Assembly: GCA_018242445.1 (NCBI GenBank)
Contig: JAFEBW010000043.1
Location: forward strand, 30,339 to 94,338
Direction: 5' to 3'
Origin: Pseudomonadota bacterium
Lineage (GTDB): Bacteria > Pseudomonadota > Gammaproteobacteria > Xanthomonadales > Xanthomonadaceae
DNA length: 64,000 nt
Below are positions 1 to 9,135 of the stretch, in pieces. Made by a program: the position numbers and the translations under genes. Below the pieces are notes generated by a model, which saw only the letters and a list, made by a program, of their open reading frames with translations, did no database searches and was not told the origin of the DNA. Position 1 is the first letter of the stretch; each line of letters opens with the position of its first letter.

Positions 1-1
1 C

Positions 2-535
2 CTCGACGACCTCAAGAACGCACTCCCCGACTACGCCAAGGACCTGCGCCTGAACCTGGATTCGGTACTGTCCGAAGGCGGTGCGCCGGGTCTGGATGCA
101 CGCCAGATCCGCGCCGTGGCGTTGGCATCGGCGATTGCAGCCCGGCATACGCCGCTCTCCCACGCCATCGACGCCTTCGCTTCGGATCGGCTCGATCCGC
201 TCGAACGCGATGGCGTGCGCTCGGCCGCGGCGATGATGGCGATGACCAACCTGTACTACCGTTTCACCCATCTGGTCGACAACGCCGAATATCAGACCCT
301 GCGCACCAGCCTGCGGATGAACGTGATGGCCCGCCCGGGCATCGACAAGGCCGCCTTCGAGGCCGCCTCGCTGGCGGTATCGGTGGTCAATGGCTGCGGC
401 GCGTGCATGGCCTCGCACGAGAAGGCGCTGCGCCAGCACGGGATCGACGCGCAGGGCGTGCAGTCCATCGCCCGCATCGCCGCGGTGGTGCATGCGGTGG
501 CGGTGACTCTGGAGCAGGCCGCGCCGGCAGCCTGA
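2..535 (+). CDS. ahpD: AhpD-like alkylhydroperoxidase / carboxymuconolactone decarboxylase family protein (5' truncated by window edge)
   Basis: The reading frame is open from base 2, so the start lies upstream of the window; 177 residues are visible. The C-terminal half carries the AhpD signature: a CGAC (C-x2-C) pair followed by ASHE, in a helical Ala-rich protein. In AhpD these two cysteines and the following His relay electrons to a peroxiredoxin of the AhpC type, giving peroxide and organic hydroperoxide reduction in the cytoplasm. A partner ahpC would be expected just upstream, outside the window. The all-helical content and the CxxC-x3-H spacing fit AhpD better than a decarboxylase. 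Confidence 0.85.
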   Translation, partial: LDDLKNALPDYAKDLRLNLDSVLSEGGAPGLDARQIRAVALASAIAARHTPLSHAIDAFASDRLDPLERDGVRSAAAMMAMTNLYYRFTHLVDNAEYQTLRTSLRMNVMARPGIDKAAFEAASLAVSVVNGCGACMASHEKALRQHGIDAQGVQSIARIAAVVHAVAVTLEQAAPAA

Positions 536-625
536 GCATGCGGGCCGGCCGGTTGGGTCGGCCGGTCGCGGGCTTCCCCTGAACCCCTCCGGATGCGCTA
601 AGGTGGCGGCCGCGCAGGGGGAACG

Positions 626-1252
626 ATGAGCCAGCCAGACATTCAACCCGACGGGCCGCATCCCGGCGACGAGGCCCACGACTCGCCGCTGCGGTTCACC
701 CCGCACGACACCCCCGAATTGCGCGAGCTGTTCGCGGCGGTGCCCGAGCGCAATTCCGCCGACCAGATCCTGCGCACCACGCAGCAGCACCACGTCTCGC
801 TGTCGGTGATGGCCGACACCAAGGCCAGCATCATCATCACCGTGTCCTCGATCGTGCTGACCATCGCGCTGGGGCGGATCAACGACCACAGCCTGCGTTT
901 GTCGATGCTGATCCTCACCGGCTTCACGCTGGCCGCGCTGCTGCTGGCGATCCTCGCGGTGCTGCCCAAGTACCGTCCGCTGCGCTTGAAGGCCAACGAG
1001 CCGCTGCCGCCGCAATTCAACCTGCTGTTCTTCGGCCACTTCGCCGAGCTCGACCAGCAGCGCTACCTGCGCGAGTTGTCGGCGCGCATGCAGCCGGACG
1101 GTTCGCTGTACCGCTCGATGGCCAGCGACATCTATTCGCTCGGCAGCTATCTGTCGCACCACAAGTACCGTTACCTGCGGCTGGCCTACATCTGCTTCCT
1201 GTTGGGCTTTGTTTCTGCGGTGGTCGTGCAGGCGGTGCAGTTGTTGCGTTGA
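626..1252 (+). CDS. Pycsar-effector-like (DUF5706-type) three-TM membrane protein, orphan
   Basis: 208 residues. A hydrophilic N-terminal part (1-60) precedes the stretch VMADTKASIIITVSSIVL (61-78), which opens a first membrane segment; a second lies at about 92-113 and a third at 184-205. The AD-x-KAS motif entering TM1 and the C-terminal SDIYSLGSYLSHHKYRYLR segment before TM3 are, from memory, characteristic of the DUF5706 / PycTM family. The best known members are membrane-damaging effectors of Pycsar anti-phage systems activated by cCMP or cUMP. No nucleotide cyclase gene is adjacent: the neighbours are ahpD and prmC. A defence role here is therefore inference. The ATG at 626 follows an AGGGGGAA ribosome-binding site. 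Confidence 0.6.
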   Translation: MSQPDIQPDGPHPGDEAHDSPLRFTPHDTPELRELFAAVPERNSADQILRTTQQHHVSLSVMADTKASIIITVSSIVLTIALGRINDHSLRLSMLILTGFTLAALLLAILAVLPKYRPLRLKANEPLPPQFNLLFFGHFAELDQQRYLRELSARMQPDGSLYRSMASDIYSLGSYLSHHKYRYLRLAYICFLLGFVSAVVVQAVQLLR

Positions 1253-1304
1253 GGGGGCTCCCTCAATACACCCGACATGAACTGATCCGCTTGCTTTCCC
1301 TTCT

Positions 1305-1490
1305 CCCTCCGGGATGAGATGTTGCGCTTGCGAACCACTGGTTCGCGCAACATCGAATGCCTCCGCGTCAGCGCGGAGGCCGGGGCGCGGAGCGAGGTGC
1401 CCGAAGCGCCGGATGAGGGCAAGTCGTTGCAAGCTGCGATATTTTCTTCCCTCACCCGCCTTCGGCACCCTCTCCCACAGGGAGAGGGTT
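1305..1490. repeat. REP-like intergenic element with two perfect hairpins
   Basis: The 1253-1513 gap has no gene. It is bounded by TTCTCCCTCCGGG-like and CCCTCTCCCACAGGGAGAGGG palindromes and contains two strong inverted repeats. ATGTTGCGC (1319-1327) pairs with GCGCAACAT (1345-1353) around an inner GAACC-ACT-GGTTC. GCCTCCGCG (1359-1367) pairs with CGCGGAGGC (1372-1380) around TCAG. The layout (two C-rich palindromic borders, hairpins between) recurs near 3.9-4.1 and 40.4-40.6 kb. Confidence 0.6.
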
Positions 1491-1513
1491 GAATCGAGTT
1501 GCCCAGTGCCAGC

Positions 1514-2362
1514 ATGCCACCCTCCGATTACACCATCACCACGTTGCTCGCACATGCTGCCGTGCGGCTGGATGCGGATGGTCGCGTGGAAGCCGAGCTG
1601 CTGCTTGCGCACGCAATGGATCGCCCGCGCGCATGGATGTTCGCGCACGCCGACGATCCGGTCGAAAGCCGTGATGCCGATACGTTCGAGCACCTCGTCC
1701 AACGCCGCCAGCAGGGCGAACCCATTGCCCAGATCCTCGGCCACAGAGGCTTCTGGTCGCTGGATCTGCGCATCACTCCCGATGTGCTGATCCCGCGCCC
1801 GGAAACCGAACTGCTGGTCGAGCGCGCGCTGGCGCTGTTGCCTTCCGACCGCGCGCTGCGCGTGGCCGACCTGGGCACCGGCAGCGGCGCGATCGCGCTG
1901 GCGATCGCCAGCGAACGGCCGCTGGCGCAGGTCGTCGCGGTCGATGCCAGCGCCGCCGCGCTCGCCGTCGCGCAAGCCAACGCGCAGGCGCTGAACCTGT
2001 CCGCGCGCGTGCGCTGCGTGCAGGGCGACTGGTTCGCACCGCTGGCCGGCGAGCGCTTCGACGCGATCGTCAGCAACCCGCCCTACATCGCGCAGGGCGA
2101 CCCGCACCTGCGCGAAGGCGACCTGCGTTTCGAACCGATGCTGGCGCTGGCTTCCGGTGCCGACGGGCTCGACGCCATCCGCACCATCGTGCGCGATGCA
2201 CGCGTGCACCTGCACGCAGACGGCTGGCTGCTGCTGGAGCACGGTTGGGAGCAAGGCGCGGCGGTGCGTGGGTTGCTCGCCGATGCCGGATTCACCACCG
2301 TCGCTACCGAGCGCGACCTCGAGGATCGCGAACGCGTCACCCTGGGTTGTTGGAACGGCTGA
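1514..2362 (+). CDS. prmC: Peptide chain release factor N5-glutamine methyltransferase PrmC (HemK)
   Basis: 282 residues from the ATG at 1514; an in-frame TTG at 1499 would add five residues but has no better ribosome-binding site. The protein has the N-terminal helical domain followed by a class I SAM methyltransferase fold: the [14 protein letters not shown] glycine loop binds SAM and the NPPYIAQGD motif is the glutamine-binding NPPY signature of PrmC. The enzyme methylates the Gln of the GGQ motif in release factors RF1/RF2 in the cytoplasm. Length matches the family. In many bacteria prmC follows prfA, but here it stands alone between a DUF5706 gene and the convergent phoH gene. Confidence 0.93.
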   Translation: MPPSDYTITTLLAHAAVRLDADGRVEAELLLAHAMDRPRAWMFAHADDPVESRDADTFEHLVQRRQQGEPIAQILGHRGFWSLDLRITPDVLIPRPETELLVERALALLPSDRALRVADLGTGSGAIALAIASERPLAQVVAVDASAAALAVAQANAQALNLSARVRCVQGDWFAPLAGERFDAIVSNPPYIAQGDPHLREGDLRFEPMLALASGADGLDAIRTIVRDARVHLHADGWLLLEHGWEQGAAVRGLLADAGFTTVATERDLEDRERVTLGCWNG

Positions 2363-2410
2363 CCACGATCGTTCGCCGGTCGATTGCCGCATGTCGCCGA
2401 CACCATCGAC

Positions 2411-3838
2411 CTACAACACCTCCGACGCGAAATCCGCCAGCCGCGAGCGCTCGCCGCGGCGCAGGGTGATGTGCGCGCTGTGCGCCCAGTTCTTGAAGCG
2501 ATCCACCGCGTAGGTCAGGCCCGAAGTCGTCTCGGTCAGATACGGCGTGTCGATCTGCTCGACGTTGCCGAGGCAGACGATCTTGGTGCCCGGGCCGGCG
2601 CGGGTGATCAGGGTCTTCATCTGCTTGGGCGTGAGGTTCTGCGCCTCGTCGAGGATCAGCCAGCGGCTGAGGAAGGTGCGCCCGCGCATGAAGTTCAGCG
2701 AACGGATCTTGATCCGCGAGGCGAGCAGATCGTTGGTCGCCGCGCGGCCCCAGGCGCCGTTCTCGGCCGGCGTGCGGGTGAGCACTTCGAGGTTGTCGGT
2801 GAGCGCGCCCATCCACGGCGTCATCTTCTCCTCCTCGGTGCCGGGCAGGAAGCCGATGTCCTCGCCGACGCTGACGGTGGCGCGGGTCATGATGATCTCG
2901 CGATAACGCTGCTGGTCCATCGTCTGCGCCAGCCCGGCGGCGAGCGCCAGCAGGGTCTTGCCGGTGCCGGCGGTGCCCAGCAGGGTGACGAAGTCGATCT
3001 CCGGATCCATCAGCGCGTTGAGCGCGAAGTTCTGCTCGCGGTTGCGCGCGGTGATGCCCCACACCGAGCGTTGCGCGTGGCGGAAATCATCGACGATGCG
3101 CAAGGTGGCCTTGTCGCCTTCCACCTTCGACACGCACAGCTCGACCTCCTCCTCGCCCGGCAGGTACAGGTACTGGTTGGGGTGCCAGTCCTCGTCGTCG
3201 CGGCGTTTCACCTCGTACCAGGTGCGGCCCTTCTCCGGCCAACTTCGCAGGTCCTTGCCGTGGCGCTCCCAGAAGTCGGCCGGCAGTTCGGCGGCGCCGG
3301 TGAACAGCAGGTTGAAATCGTCCAGCGCGCGGTCGTTCTCGTAATCCTCGGCGGTGATCCCGGCGATCGTGGCCTTGATGCGCATGTTGATGTCTTTGGA
3401 CACCAGCACCACCGGCACGCCGGGATGGGACTCGCGCAATTCGAGCACCGCGGCGATGATCTGGTTGTCGGCCAGATGCGTCTTGGCGGCGCCGGGCGCG
3501 GCGGCGGCGGCCGCTTTCTTCTTCGCCTCGCCGCCATTCACCTGGAAGCGCAGGCGGCCGACGTCGTTGCTGATCTTCAGTTGCAGGGCTTTCGGATGGG
3601 TCAGCGGCAGCCCGCCGGCGATCCCCTCGCCTTGATGGTTTTCGATCAGCTCGTTGATGAAGCGGCTGACCTGGCGCGCGTTGCGGCTGACTTCCGAATT
3701 GCCTTTCTTGGCCGCGTCGAGTTCCTCGATCACCATCATCGGCAGGAACACGTCGTGCTCCTCGAACTTGAACAACGCGGTCGGGTCGTGCATCAGCACG
3801 TTGGTGTCGAGGACGAAGATGCGCTTGTCGTGGGTCAC
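2411..3838 (-). CDS. PIN domain - PhoH family ATPase (PhoH2-type)
   Basis: 475 residues. The N-terminal PIN RNase-like domain (about 1-150) begins with FVLDTNVLMHDP and includes the acidic residues D11 and E38/E39. It is followed by a PhoH-type P-loop ATPase with Walker A GTAGTGKT (288-295) and Walker B LILDEAQN (394-401). An Ala/Lys-rich low-complexity insert (105-120) interrupts the PIN domain. PIN-PhoH proteins are thought to be RNA helicase/ribonucleases; the substrate is unknown. The gene is convergent with prmC and 48 bp from its stop. The length is typical of the proteobacterial family. Confidence 0.9.
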   Translation of the reverse strand: MTHDKRIFVLDTNVLMHDPTALFKFEEHDVFLPMMVIEELDAAKKGNSEVSRNARQVSRFINELIENHQGEGIAGGLPLTHPKALQLKISNDVGRLRFQVNGGEAKKKAAAAAAPGAAKTHLADNQIIAAVLELRESHPGVPVVLVSKDINMRIKATIAGITAEDYENDRALDDFNLLFTGAAELPADFWERHGKDLRSWPEKGRTWYEVKRRDDEDWHPNQYLYLPGEEEVELCVSKVEGDKATLRIVDDFRHAQRSVWGITARNREQNFALNALMDPEIDFVTLLGTAGTGKTLLALAAGLAQTMDQQRYREIIMTRATVSVGEDIGFLPGTEEEKMTPWMGALTDNLEVLTRTPAENGAWGRAATNDLLASRIKIRSLNFMRGRTFLSRWLILDEAQNLTPKQMKTLITRAGPGTKIVCLGNVEQIDTPYLTETTSGLTYAVDRFKNWAHSAHITLRRGERSRLADFASEVL

Positions 3839-3895
3839 GGAGTGGGCCTTGGGGCTGGTGTGGTTGCCGGGTCTGCATGCGATCAGCGCATGCAG

Positions 3896-4068
3896 GGCTT
3901 GTCTCTCCCCTGTGAGCAGGGGGTGATGCAGCGCGCTTGCGAACTGCCGGTGGCAGTTCGCGCGCCGAAGAACACCCGGCAGGGTCGGAGGGTTGGAGTG
4001 GGGTTGCGTATCAATTGACTGATCGTGAACCCCCTCCCAGCCTCCCCCTGCAAGCAGGGGGAGGTGGA
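3896..4068. repeat. REP-like element with nested hairpin
   Basis: The space between bcp and phoH holds CTCTCCCCTGTGAGCAGGGGG-like and CCTCCCCCTGCAAGCAGGGGGAGG palindromes (the latter near 4044-4067). Between them, GCGCGC (3931-3936) pairs with GCGCGC (3960-3965) around an inner stem GAACTGCC-GGT-GGCAGTTC (3941-3959). It is the same organisation as the 1.3 kb element, with a different inner hairpin sequence. No open reading frame of its own is supported. Confidence 0.55.
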
Positions 4069-4122
4069 AAAGCGGCGCATCGAATGCGTGTCGCTATGGG
4101 ACGTTCGCTGGAGGCGGAACAC

Positions 4123-4599
4123 CTAGGGCTTCGCCTTGCGCAGTTGCTGCAACGACGCGAGCACGGCGTCGGCGTGGCCGGGCACTTTCACCGGCCGCCA
4201 GAGGTCGCGGATCGTGCCTTCCGGGTCGATCAGGAAGGTGCTGCGCACGATGCCGAGCACCTTCCTGCCGTACATGTTCTTCTCGTGGATCACATCGAAG
4301 GCCTTGCACAGGGCTTCGTCGCCGTCGCTGATGAGGTCGAACCGGAAACCCTGTTTCGCGCAGAAGTTCTGGTGCGACTTCACCGAGTCGCGCGACACCC
4401 CGAGCACGGCCGCGCCGGCGCGCTTGAACTTCGGCAGCAGGGCGTTGAAATCCTGGCCTTCCAGCGTGCAGCCTGGGGTGCTGTCCTTCGGATAGAAATA
4501 CAACGCCAGCCAGCGGCCGGCGTAATCGGCAAAGCGGGCGGCGGCGCCCGTGGAGAGGGTGAATGCGAGGTCGGGAATGCGGTCGCCGATGTCGGGCAT
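4123..4599 (-). CDS. bcp: Thioredoxin-dependent peroxiredoxin, BCP/PrxQ family
   Basis: 158 residues from the ATG at 4599. The thioredoxin-fold core carries YFYPKDSTPGCTLEGQDF with the peroxidatic Cys at residue 44 (motif PGCTxE). The E. coli BCP second cysteine five residues later is absent here (Q49); C80 and C98 are the only other cysteines, so this copy may be a 1-Cys enzyme or use a different resolving Cys. The protein reduces H2O2 and organic peroxides in the cytoplasm at the expense of thioredoxin. It lies 20 bp downstream of gcvR on the same strand, an arrangement also known in E. coli, so the two are likely co-transcribed. Confidence 0.92.
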   Translation of the reverse strand: MPDIGDRIPDLAFTLSTGAAARFADYAGRWLALYFYPKDSTPGCTLEGQDFNALLPKFKRAGAAVLGVSRDSVKSHQNFCAKQGFRFDLISDGDEALCKAFDVIHEKNMYGRKVLGIVRSTFLIDPEGTIRDLWRPVKVPGHADAVLASLQQLRKAKP

Positions 4600-4619
4600 C
4601 GAAAGTCTCGCGGGAAGCG

Positions 4620-5216
4620 TCAGAACTTCATCGGATCCATGATCGCGTCGAGGTTCAGGTGATCGCAGAACTCGAGGAAATCGTCGCGCAGCCCGGCGAT
4701 GTGCATGTTGCTCGGTATCCCGATCGTCACCTGCGCGGTGAACATGTCCGCGCCGGTCTGCATCGCCTTGTAGCGCGAGCAGTTCAGGGCTTCGATGGAG
4801 ATGCCGAGGCGGTCGAAGAAATCGGCGAGCTGGAACAGGATGCCCGGTTTGTCGGCCGCCACCACCTCGACGATGTAGGGCAGCAGATTGGTCTGCAGCG
4901 GCTTGGGCGAGGTGCGGTTCCACATCAGTTTGAGGTTTTTCTCCTCGCGCTCCAGCCGCGTCAGCATCGCTTCCAGCTTGGCCACCGCGTCCCACGAGCC
5001 GACCGCCAGCGCGGTCACCGACACGTCGTGGCCGACCGTTGACAGGCGCGCGTCGGCGAGGTTGCAACCGCTCTCGGCGATCCGCCGGCTCAGCGCGAGC
5101 AGGGGCGAATCCGGGTGCGCGGCGCTGGCGTTGATCAGCAGGTGGTTCTCGTTCGCGGCCGGACGGTTGGGCGGTTCGCTGGTCAAGGCAGGTCCGGTGC
5201 GGCGGGTTGTAGGCAT
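4620..5216 (-). CDS. gcvR: Glycine cleavage system regulator GcvR (two ACT domains)
   Basis: 198 residues from the ATG at 5216; the frame stays open further upstream to 5390, but that extension is Arg/Ala-rich and lacks family character. Two ACT domains are visible, about residues 25-95 (ENHLLINASAAHPDSP) and 114-190 (YIVEVVAADKPGILFQLADF). GcvR binds glycine and represses the glycine-cleavage operon by holding the activator GcvA. No gcvA or gcvTHP is in the window. A hairpin (GTGCGCCG 5268-5275 / CGGCGCAC 5284-5291) sits in the leader region and might affect expression. It is first in an operon with bcp. Confidence 0.85.
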   Translation of the reverse strand: MPTTRRTGPALTSEPPNRPAANENHLLINASAAHPDSPLLALSRRIAESGCNLADARLSTVGHDVSVTALAVGSWDAVAKLEAMLTRLEREEKNLKLMWNRTSPKPLQTNLLPYIVEVVAADKPGILFQLADFFDRLGISIEALNCSRYKAMQTGADMFTAQVTIGIPSNMHIAGLRDDFLEFCDHLNLDAIMDPMKF

Positions 5217-5453
5217 GGCGGTGGCGGCAAGAGGTCGCTGGCAGAAGGCTGGCCGTTTCCCCCGACCGTGCGCCGCCAGCATACGGCGCACAGCGCGGGC
5301 GTCGCAAGTCGGATGGGTGGGCGATAGGCGGGGTATGCCGGTCGGGCAGGGTGCCACGGCAGCCACCCCATCGCGCGGCATCGATGCCATACAAAACCGT
5401 CACTCAACAGGTCTACTCAAACCGCCGCGTTGGGTGTATATCTTGAAACCCGT

Positions 5454-6182
5454 ATGGAGTCCGATCCGGCACATAACCGTGATGCCCGCGATCTCGCCGC
5501 CTCTGGTGAGGTCGATGCTGCTACCGGCGGCGTTTTCGTACTCCCCGGACTGGATGCGCGCATCGTCCGTGCGCATGCCGTCGGCGATGACCGGCGGGCT
5601 GGCGAGTCCCTGCGCCCACGGGTGCTGTCGCTGGACGCCCACGGCAGGATCCTCGACTGGATCGGCTGGCAGGATGCCGCCTGCCTGTATGCACGCGACG
5701 CGGTGGCGTGGACGCTCGGCGCGCCCTGCATGGTGCTGCACGGCGGCCACAACCGCCTGCTCGGCGCGCAGAGCCGGCTGGAACTGCACCCCATCGTCGC
5801 CGCGCGTGGGCATGCCCGCGGCAGCGCGCCGGCACCGTCGCCAGCGCTGACCAACACGGCCCTGTTCGCGCGCGACGCCCACCTGTGTCTGTATTGCGGC
5901 CGCGAGTTCGGCCGCCACCATCTGACTCGCGACCACGTGCATCCGCTGTCACGCGGTGGCCGCGACATCTGGGAGAATGTCGTCAGCGCCTGCATCGCCT
6001 GCAATTCGCACAAGGGCGGGCGCACCCCGCAGCAGGCTGGCATGCCCCTGCTGGCCGTGCCTTACCGGCCGAGCTGGGTGGAGCACCTGATCCTTTCCAA
6101 CCGCCACATCCTCGCCGACCAGATGGCCTTCCTGAAGAGCCAGATGCCCAGGCGCGGCCCGCGCGGGAATCGGATTCAGTAG
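5454..6182 (+). CDS. HNH endonuclease family protein
   Basis: 242 residues from the ATG at 5454; an in-frame TTG at 5430 is an alternative. The C-terminal half holds a zinc-bound HNH module: C145-x2-C148 (CLYCGREF), the catalytic segment LTRDHVHPLSRGG (158-170), and WENVVSACIACNSHKGG with C180-x2-C183. The N-terminal half (about 30-115) is a beta-rich domain of unknown role, with DAHGRILDWIGWQDA. HNH proteins of this architecture are widespread chromosomal genes in proteobacteria and are not by themselves evidence of restriction or mobility. The DNA target is unknown. Confidence 0.85.
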   Translation: MESDPAHNRDARDLAASGEVDAATGGVFVLPGLDARIVRAHAVGDDRRAGESLRPRVLSLDAHGRILDWIGWQDAACLYARDAVAWTLGAPCMVLHGGHNRLLGAQSRLELHPIVAARGHARGSAPAPSPALTNTALFARDAHLCLYCGREFGRHHLTRDHVHPLSRGGRDIWENVVSACIACNSHKGGRTPQQAGMPLLAVPYRPSWVEHLILSNRHILADQMAFLKSQMPRRGPRGNRIQ

Positions 6183-6295
6183 CCGCTGTCGTCGATCCAT
6201 CCGCGATGCGAGTGGCGTCCGCCAGCTCCTCTCGCGTTGGCGTCGGCGGTTTGAACGTCTCTGCCTGCCAGCACCGCCCCGACTTGCCAAAGCCC

Positions 6296-6325
6296 TTGTC
6301 GTGCAGGCTTCCCGCGCGCTAGAAT
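6296..6325 (+). promoter_or_regulatory. Probable sigma-70 promoter of rpsO
   Basis: TTGTCG (6296-6301), an 18-bp spacer and TAGAAT (6320-6325) precede rpsO, predicting a 5' leader of about 150 nt. A leader of this kind would be the site for S15 autoregulation, as in other bacteria. The assignment rests on the hexamers and position only. Confidence 0.45.
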
Positions 6326-6480
6326 GAGCGGCTTTCGGAATCGCGCCGCGTGCGTTTGCAGCGCCGTTCCTGCGGCATCCAACGGCGTTCCATCCCGGGG
6401 CTGCTTGCCCCGCTCACGGCGGATCGCGCGGTGTGCCATCCGGCATTCCTGCGGGTTTCGCATCACTCAAAGGCACCACG

Positions 6481-6741
6481 ATGTCCATCGACACCGGCAA
6501 GATCGTTTCCGAATACCAGCGCGCGCCCGGCGACACCGGCTCGCCCGAAGTGCAGGTGGCCCTGCTCAGCGCCCGCATCGAGCTGCTCACCGGCCACTTC
6601 AAGGAACACAAGAACGACCATCACTCCCGCCGCGGCCTGCTGATGATGGTCAACCAGCGCCGCGGGCTGCTCGACTACCTGCGCCGCAAGGACGCCGAGC
6701 GCTACAAGACCCTGATCGGTCGCCTCGGCATCCGCAAGTAA
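6481..6741 (+). CDS. rpsO: 30S ribosomal protein S15
   Basis: 86 residues starting [14 protein letters not shown] at the ATG 6481; the frame is open upstream, but S15 family length and sequence fix this start. Family landmarks are [35 protein letters not shown] and the Arg/Lys-rich C-terminus [14 protein letters not shown]15 binds 16S rRNA at the h20-h21-h22 junction and nucleates assembly of the 30S platform. The rpsO-pnp order is the classical gammaproteobacterial arrangement. A strong terminator separates them, so read-through or a separate pnp promoter is required. Confidence 0.98.
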   Translation: MSIDTGKIVSEYQRAPGDTGSPEVQVALLSARIELLTGHFKEHKNDHHSRRGLLMMVNQRRGLLDYLRRKDAERYKTLIGRLGIRK

Positions 6742-6753
6742 GCACAGCACACG

Positions 6754-6782
6754 AACGCCTCCTTCGCGGAGGCGTTTTCGTT
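6754..6782 (+). terminator. Rho-independent terminator of rpsO
   Basis: A perfect 9-bp stem AACGCCTCC (6754-6762) / GGAGGCGTT (6768-6776) with a TTCGC loop is followed by TTTCGTTTG. It sits 12 bases after the rpsO stop codon. Confidence 0.85.
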
Positions 6783-6970
6783 TGTTTGCAGACGGTGGCG
6801 CGGATTGGCGGGGTGCGTCCGCCGCACGCGACGCCGGCCCACCGGCATGGAATTCCCCCGGCAGGCAGCGATCCGAATCGACGCCGCCTGCGCTGCGCAT
6901 CCATCGATTCGAAACCAAGCAGGCGTGGCCAATGGTGGCCGCGCATCCAGACACGACAGGACACACTACC

Positions 6971-9076
6971 GTGGCAAAAGTGACCAAGACATTCCAGTTC
7001 GGCCGGCACCAGTTCACCCTCGAGACCGGCGAAATCGCCCGCCAGGCAGGCGGTGCGGTGATGGTGAAGGTGGACGGCACCGTGGTGCTGGTGTCCGCCG
7101 TCGCCGCCAAGAGCGCGCGCGAAGGCCAGGACTTCTTCCCGCTCACCGTGGACTATCAGGAGAAGTTCTACGCCGGCGGCCGCATCCCCGGCGGCTTCTT
7201 CAAGCGTGAAGGCCGCCCGACCGAGAAGGAAACCCTGATCTCGCGCCTGATCGATCGCCCGATCCGCCCGCTGTTCCCCGAGGACTACAAGAACGAAGTG
7301 CAGATCATCGCCACCGTTCTGTCGCTCAACCCCGAGGTCGATGGCGACATCCCGGCGCTGATCGGCGCTTCGGCAGCGCTGTCGCTGTGCGGCATCCCGT
7401 TCGCCGGCCCGATCGCGGCTGCGAAGGTCGGCTACAAGGATGGCCAGTACATCCTCAACCCGACCGCCAGCGAGTTGAAGGACTCCAAGCTCGAACTCGT
7501 CGTCGCCGGTACCGCGGGTGCCGTGCTGATGGTCGAGTCGGAGGCGAAGGAACTCTCCGAGGACGTGATGCTCGGCGCGGTGATGTTCGGCCATCGCGAG
7601 TTGCAGGCCGCGATCCGCGCGATCAACGAACTGACCGTCGCCGCCAACACTCCGGCATCCACGTGGGTCGCTCCGGCGAAGAACGAGGCGATGATCGGCG
7701 CGCTCAAGGGCGCGCTCGGCGGCAAGCTCGCGCAGGCCTTCCAGATCCGCGACAAGCTGCAGCGCCGCGACGCCATCGCCGCGCTGAAGAAGGAGACGCT
7801 GGAAGCGCTCAAGGGTCAGGCTGAAGCTTCTGGTTGGGCTGCCGGCGAGATGGCCAAGGAGTTCGGCGATCTGGAATACCGCACCCTGCGCGATGCCGTG
7901 CTCGAGACCAAGGTGCGCATCGACGGCCGCGCGCTCGACACCATCCGCCCGATCAGCGTGCAGGTCGGCGTGTTGCCGCGCACCCACGGCTCGGCCCTGT
8001 TCACCCGCGGCGAGACGCAGGCGCTGGTGGTCACCACGCTGGGCACCGCACGCGACGGCCAGATCATCGACGCCGTCTCGGGCGAGTACAAGGATCACTT
8101 CCTGTTCCACTACAACTTCCCGCCGTACTCGGTGGGCGAGTGCGGCCGCTTCGGCGCGCCCAAGCGCCGCGAGATCGGGCATGGCCGCCTGGCCAAGCGC
8201 GGCGTGCAGGCCGTCATGCCGACGATGGAAGCCTTCCCGTACACCATCCGCACGGTTTCGGAGATCACCGAATCGAATGGTTCGTCGTCGATGGCCTCGG
8301 TCTGCGGTTCCTCGCTGGCGATGATGGACGCGGGCATCCCGCTGAAGTCGCCGGTCGCGGGCATCGCGATGGGCCTGGTGAAGGAAGGCGAGCGCTTCGT
8401 GGTGCTCTCCGACATCCTCGGCGACGAGGATCATCTGGGCGACATGGACTTCAAGGTCGCCGGCACCGCGGGCGGCATCAGCGCCTTGCAGATGGACATC
8501 AAGATCGATGGCATCACCGAGGAGATCATGAAGGTGGCGCTCGCGCAGGCCAAGGCCGGCCGCATCCACATCCTCGGCGAGATGGCCAAGGGCCTGTCCG
8601 CGCCGCGCCCGGAGATGAGCGAGTTCGCGCCGCGCCTGATCACCATGAAGATCCACCCGGACAAGATCCGCGAAGTGATCGGCAAGGGCGGCTCGGTGAT
8701 CCAGGCGATCACCAAGGAAACCGGCACCCAGATCGACATCCAGGACGACGGCACCATCGTCATCGCCTCGGTCAACGCCAGCGCCGGGCAAGCCGCGAAG
8801 GCGCGCATCGAGCAGATCACCTCCGACGTCGAGCCGGGCCGCGTCTATGAAGGCAAGGTCGCCAAGATCATGGACTTCGGCGCGTTCGTCACGATCGCTC
8901 CCGGCAAGGACGGCCTCGTGCACGTCTCGCAGATCTCCAACGAGCGCGTCGAGAAGGTCTCCGACAAGCTCAAGGAAGGCGACATCGTGAAGGTCAAGGT
9001 GCTGGAAGTCGACAAGCAGGGCCGCATCCGCCTGTCGATGAAGGCGCTGCACGAAGGCGAGGCGGTCGGCGCGTAA
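6971..9076 (+). CDS. pnp: Polyribonucleotide nucleotidyltransferase (PNPase)
   Basis: 701 residues from the GTG at 6971 ([15 protein letters not shown]), preceded by ACAGGA; the upstream open frame is not PNPase-like. Two RNase PH domains with the linking helical domain are visible. The first includes [16 protein letters not shown] and the second the active-site region [21 protein letters not shown] domain ([20 protein letters not shown]) and an S1 domain ([20 protein letters not shown] ending in IRLSMKAL) follow. The enzyme degrades RNA 3' to 5' phosphorolytically and is a degradosome component. Length equals that of the family. Confidence 0.98.
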   Translation: MAKVTKTFQFGRHQFTLETGEIARQAGGAVMVKVDGTVVLVSAVAAKSAREGQDFFPLTVDYQEKFYAGGRIPGGFFKREGRPTEKETLISRLIDRPIRPLFPEDYKNEVQIIATVLSLNPEVDGDIPALIGASAALSLCGIPFAGPIAAAKVGYKDGQYILNPTASELKDSKLELVVAGTAGAVLMVESEAKELSEDVMLGAVMFGHRELQAAIRAINELTVAANTPASTWVAPAKNEAMIGALKGALGGKLAQAFQIRDKLQRRDAIAALKKETLEALKGQAEASGWAAGEMAKEFGDLEYRTLRDAVLETKVRIDGRALDTIRPISVQVGVLPRTHGSALFTRGETQALVVTTLGTARDGQIIDAVSGEYKDHFLFHYNFPPYSVGECGRFGAPKRREIGHGRLAKRGVQAVMPTMEAFPYTIRTVSEITESNGSSSMASVCGSSLAMMDAGIPLKSPVAGIAMGLVKEGERFVVLSDILGDEDHLGDMDFKVAGTAGGISALQMDIKIDGITEEIMKVALAQAKAGRIHILGEMAKGLSAPRPEMSEFAPRLITMKIHPDKIREVIGKGGSVIQAITKETGTQIDIQDDGTIVIASVNASAGQAAKARIEQITSDVEPGRVYEGKVAKIMDFGAFVTIAPGKDGLVHVSQISNERVEKVSDKLKEGDIVKVKVLEVDKQGRIRLSMKALHEGEAVGA

Positions 9077-9108
9077 GTACCGGCGCACCACCATCGTCGC
9101 AACAGGAG

Positions 9109-9135
9109 AAAGCGGGCCTTGCGCCCGCTTTTTCG
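9109..9135 (+). terminator. Rho-independent terminator of pnp
   Basis: AAAGCGGGC (9109-9117) pairs with GCCCGCTTT (9123-9131) around a CTTGC loop, followed by TTCG. It lies 32 bases after the pnp stop. Confidence 0.85.

Noticed and set aside
5217..5453. A glycine riboswitch upstream of gcvR.
   Set aside because: Only one GC-rich hairpin is visible. The conserved aptamer core of glycine riboswitches is not recognisable.
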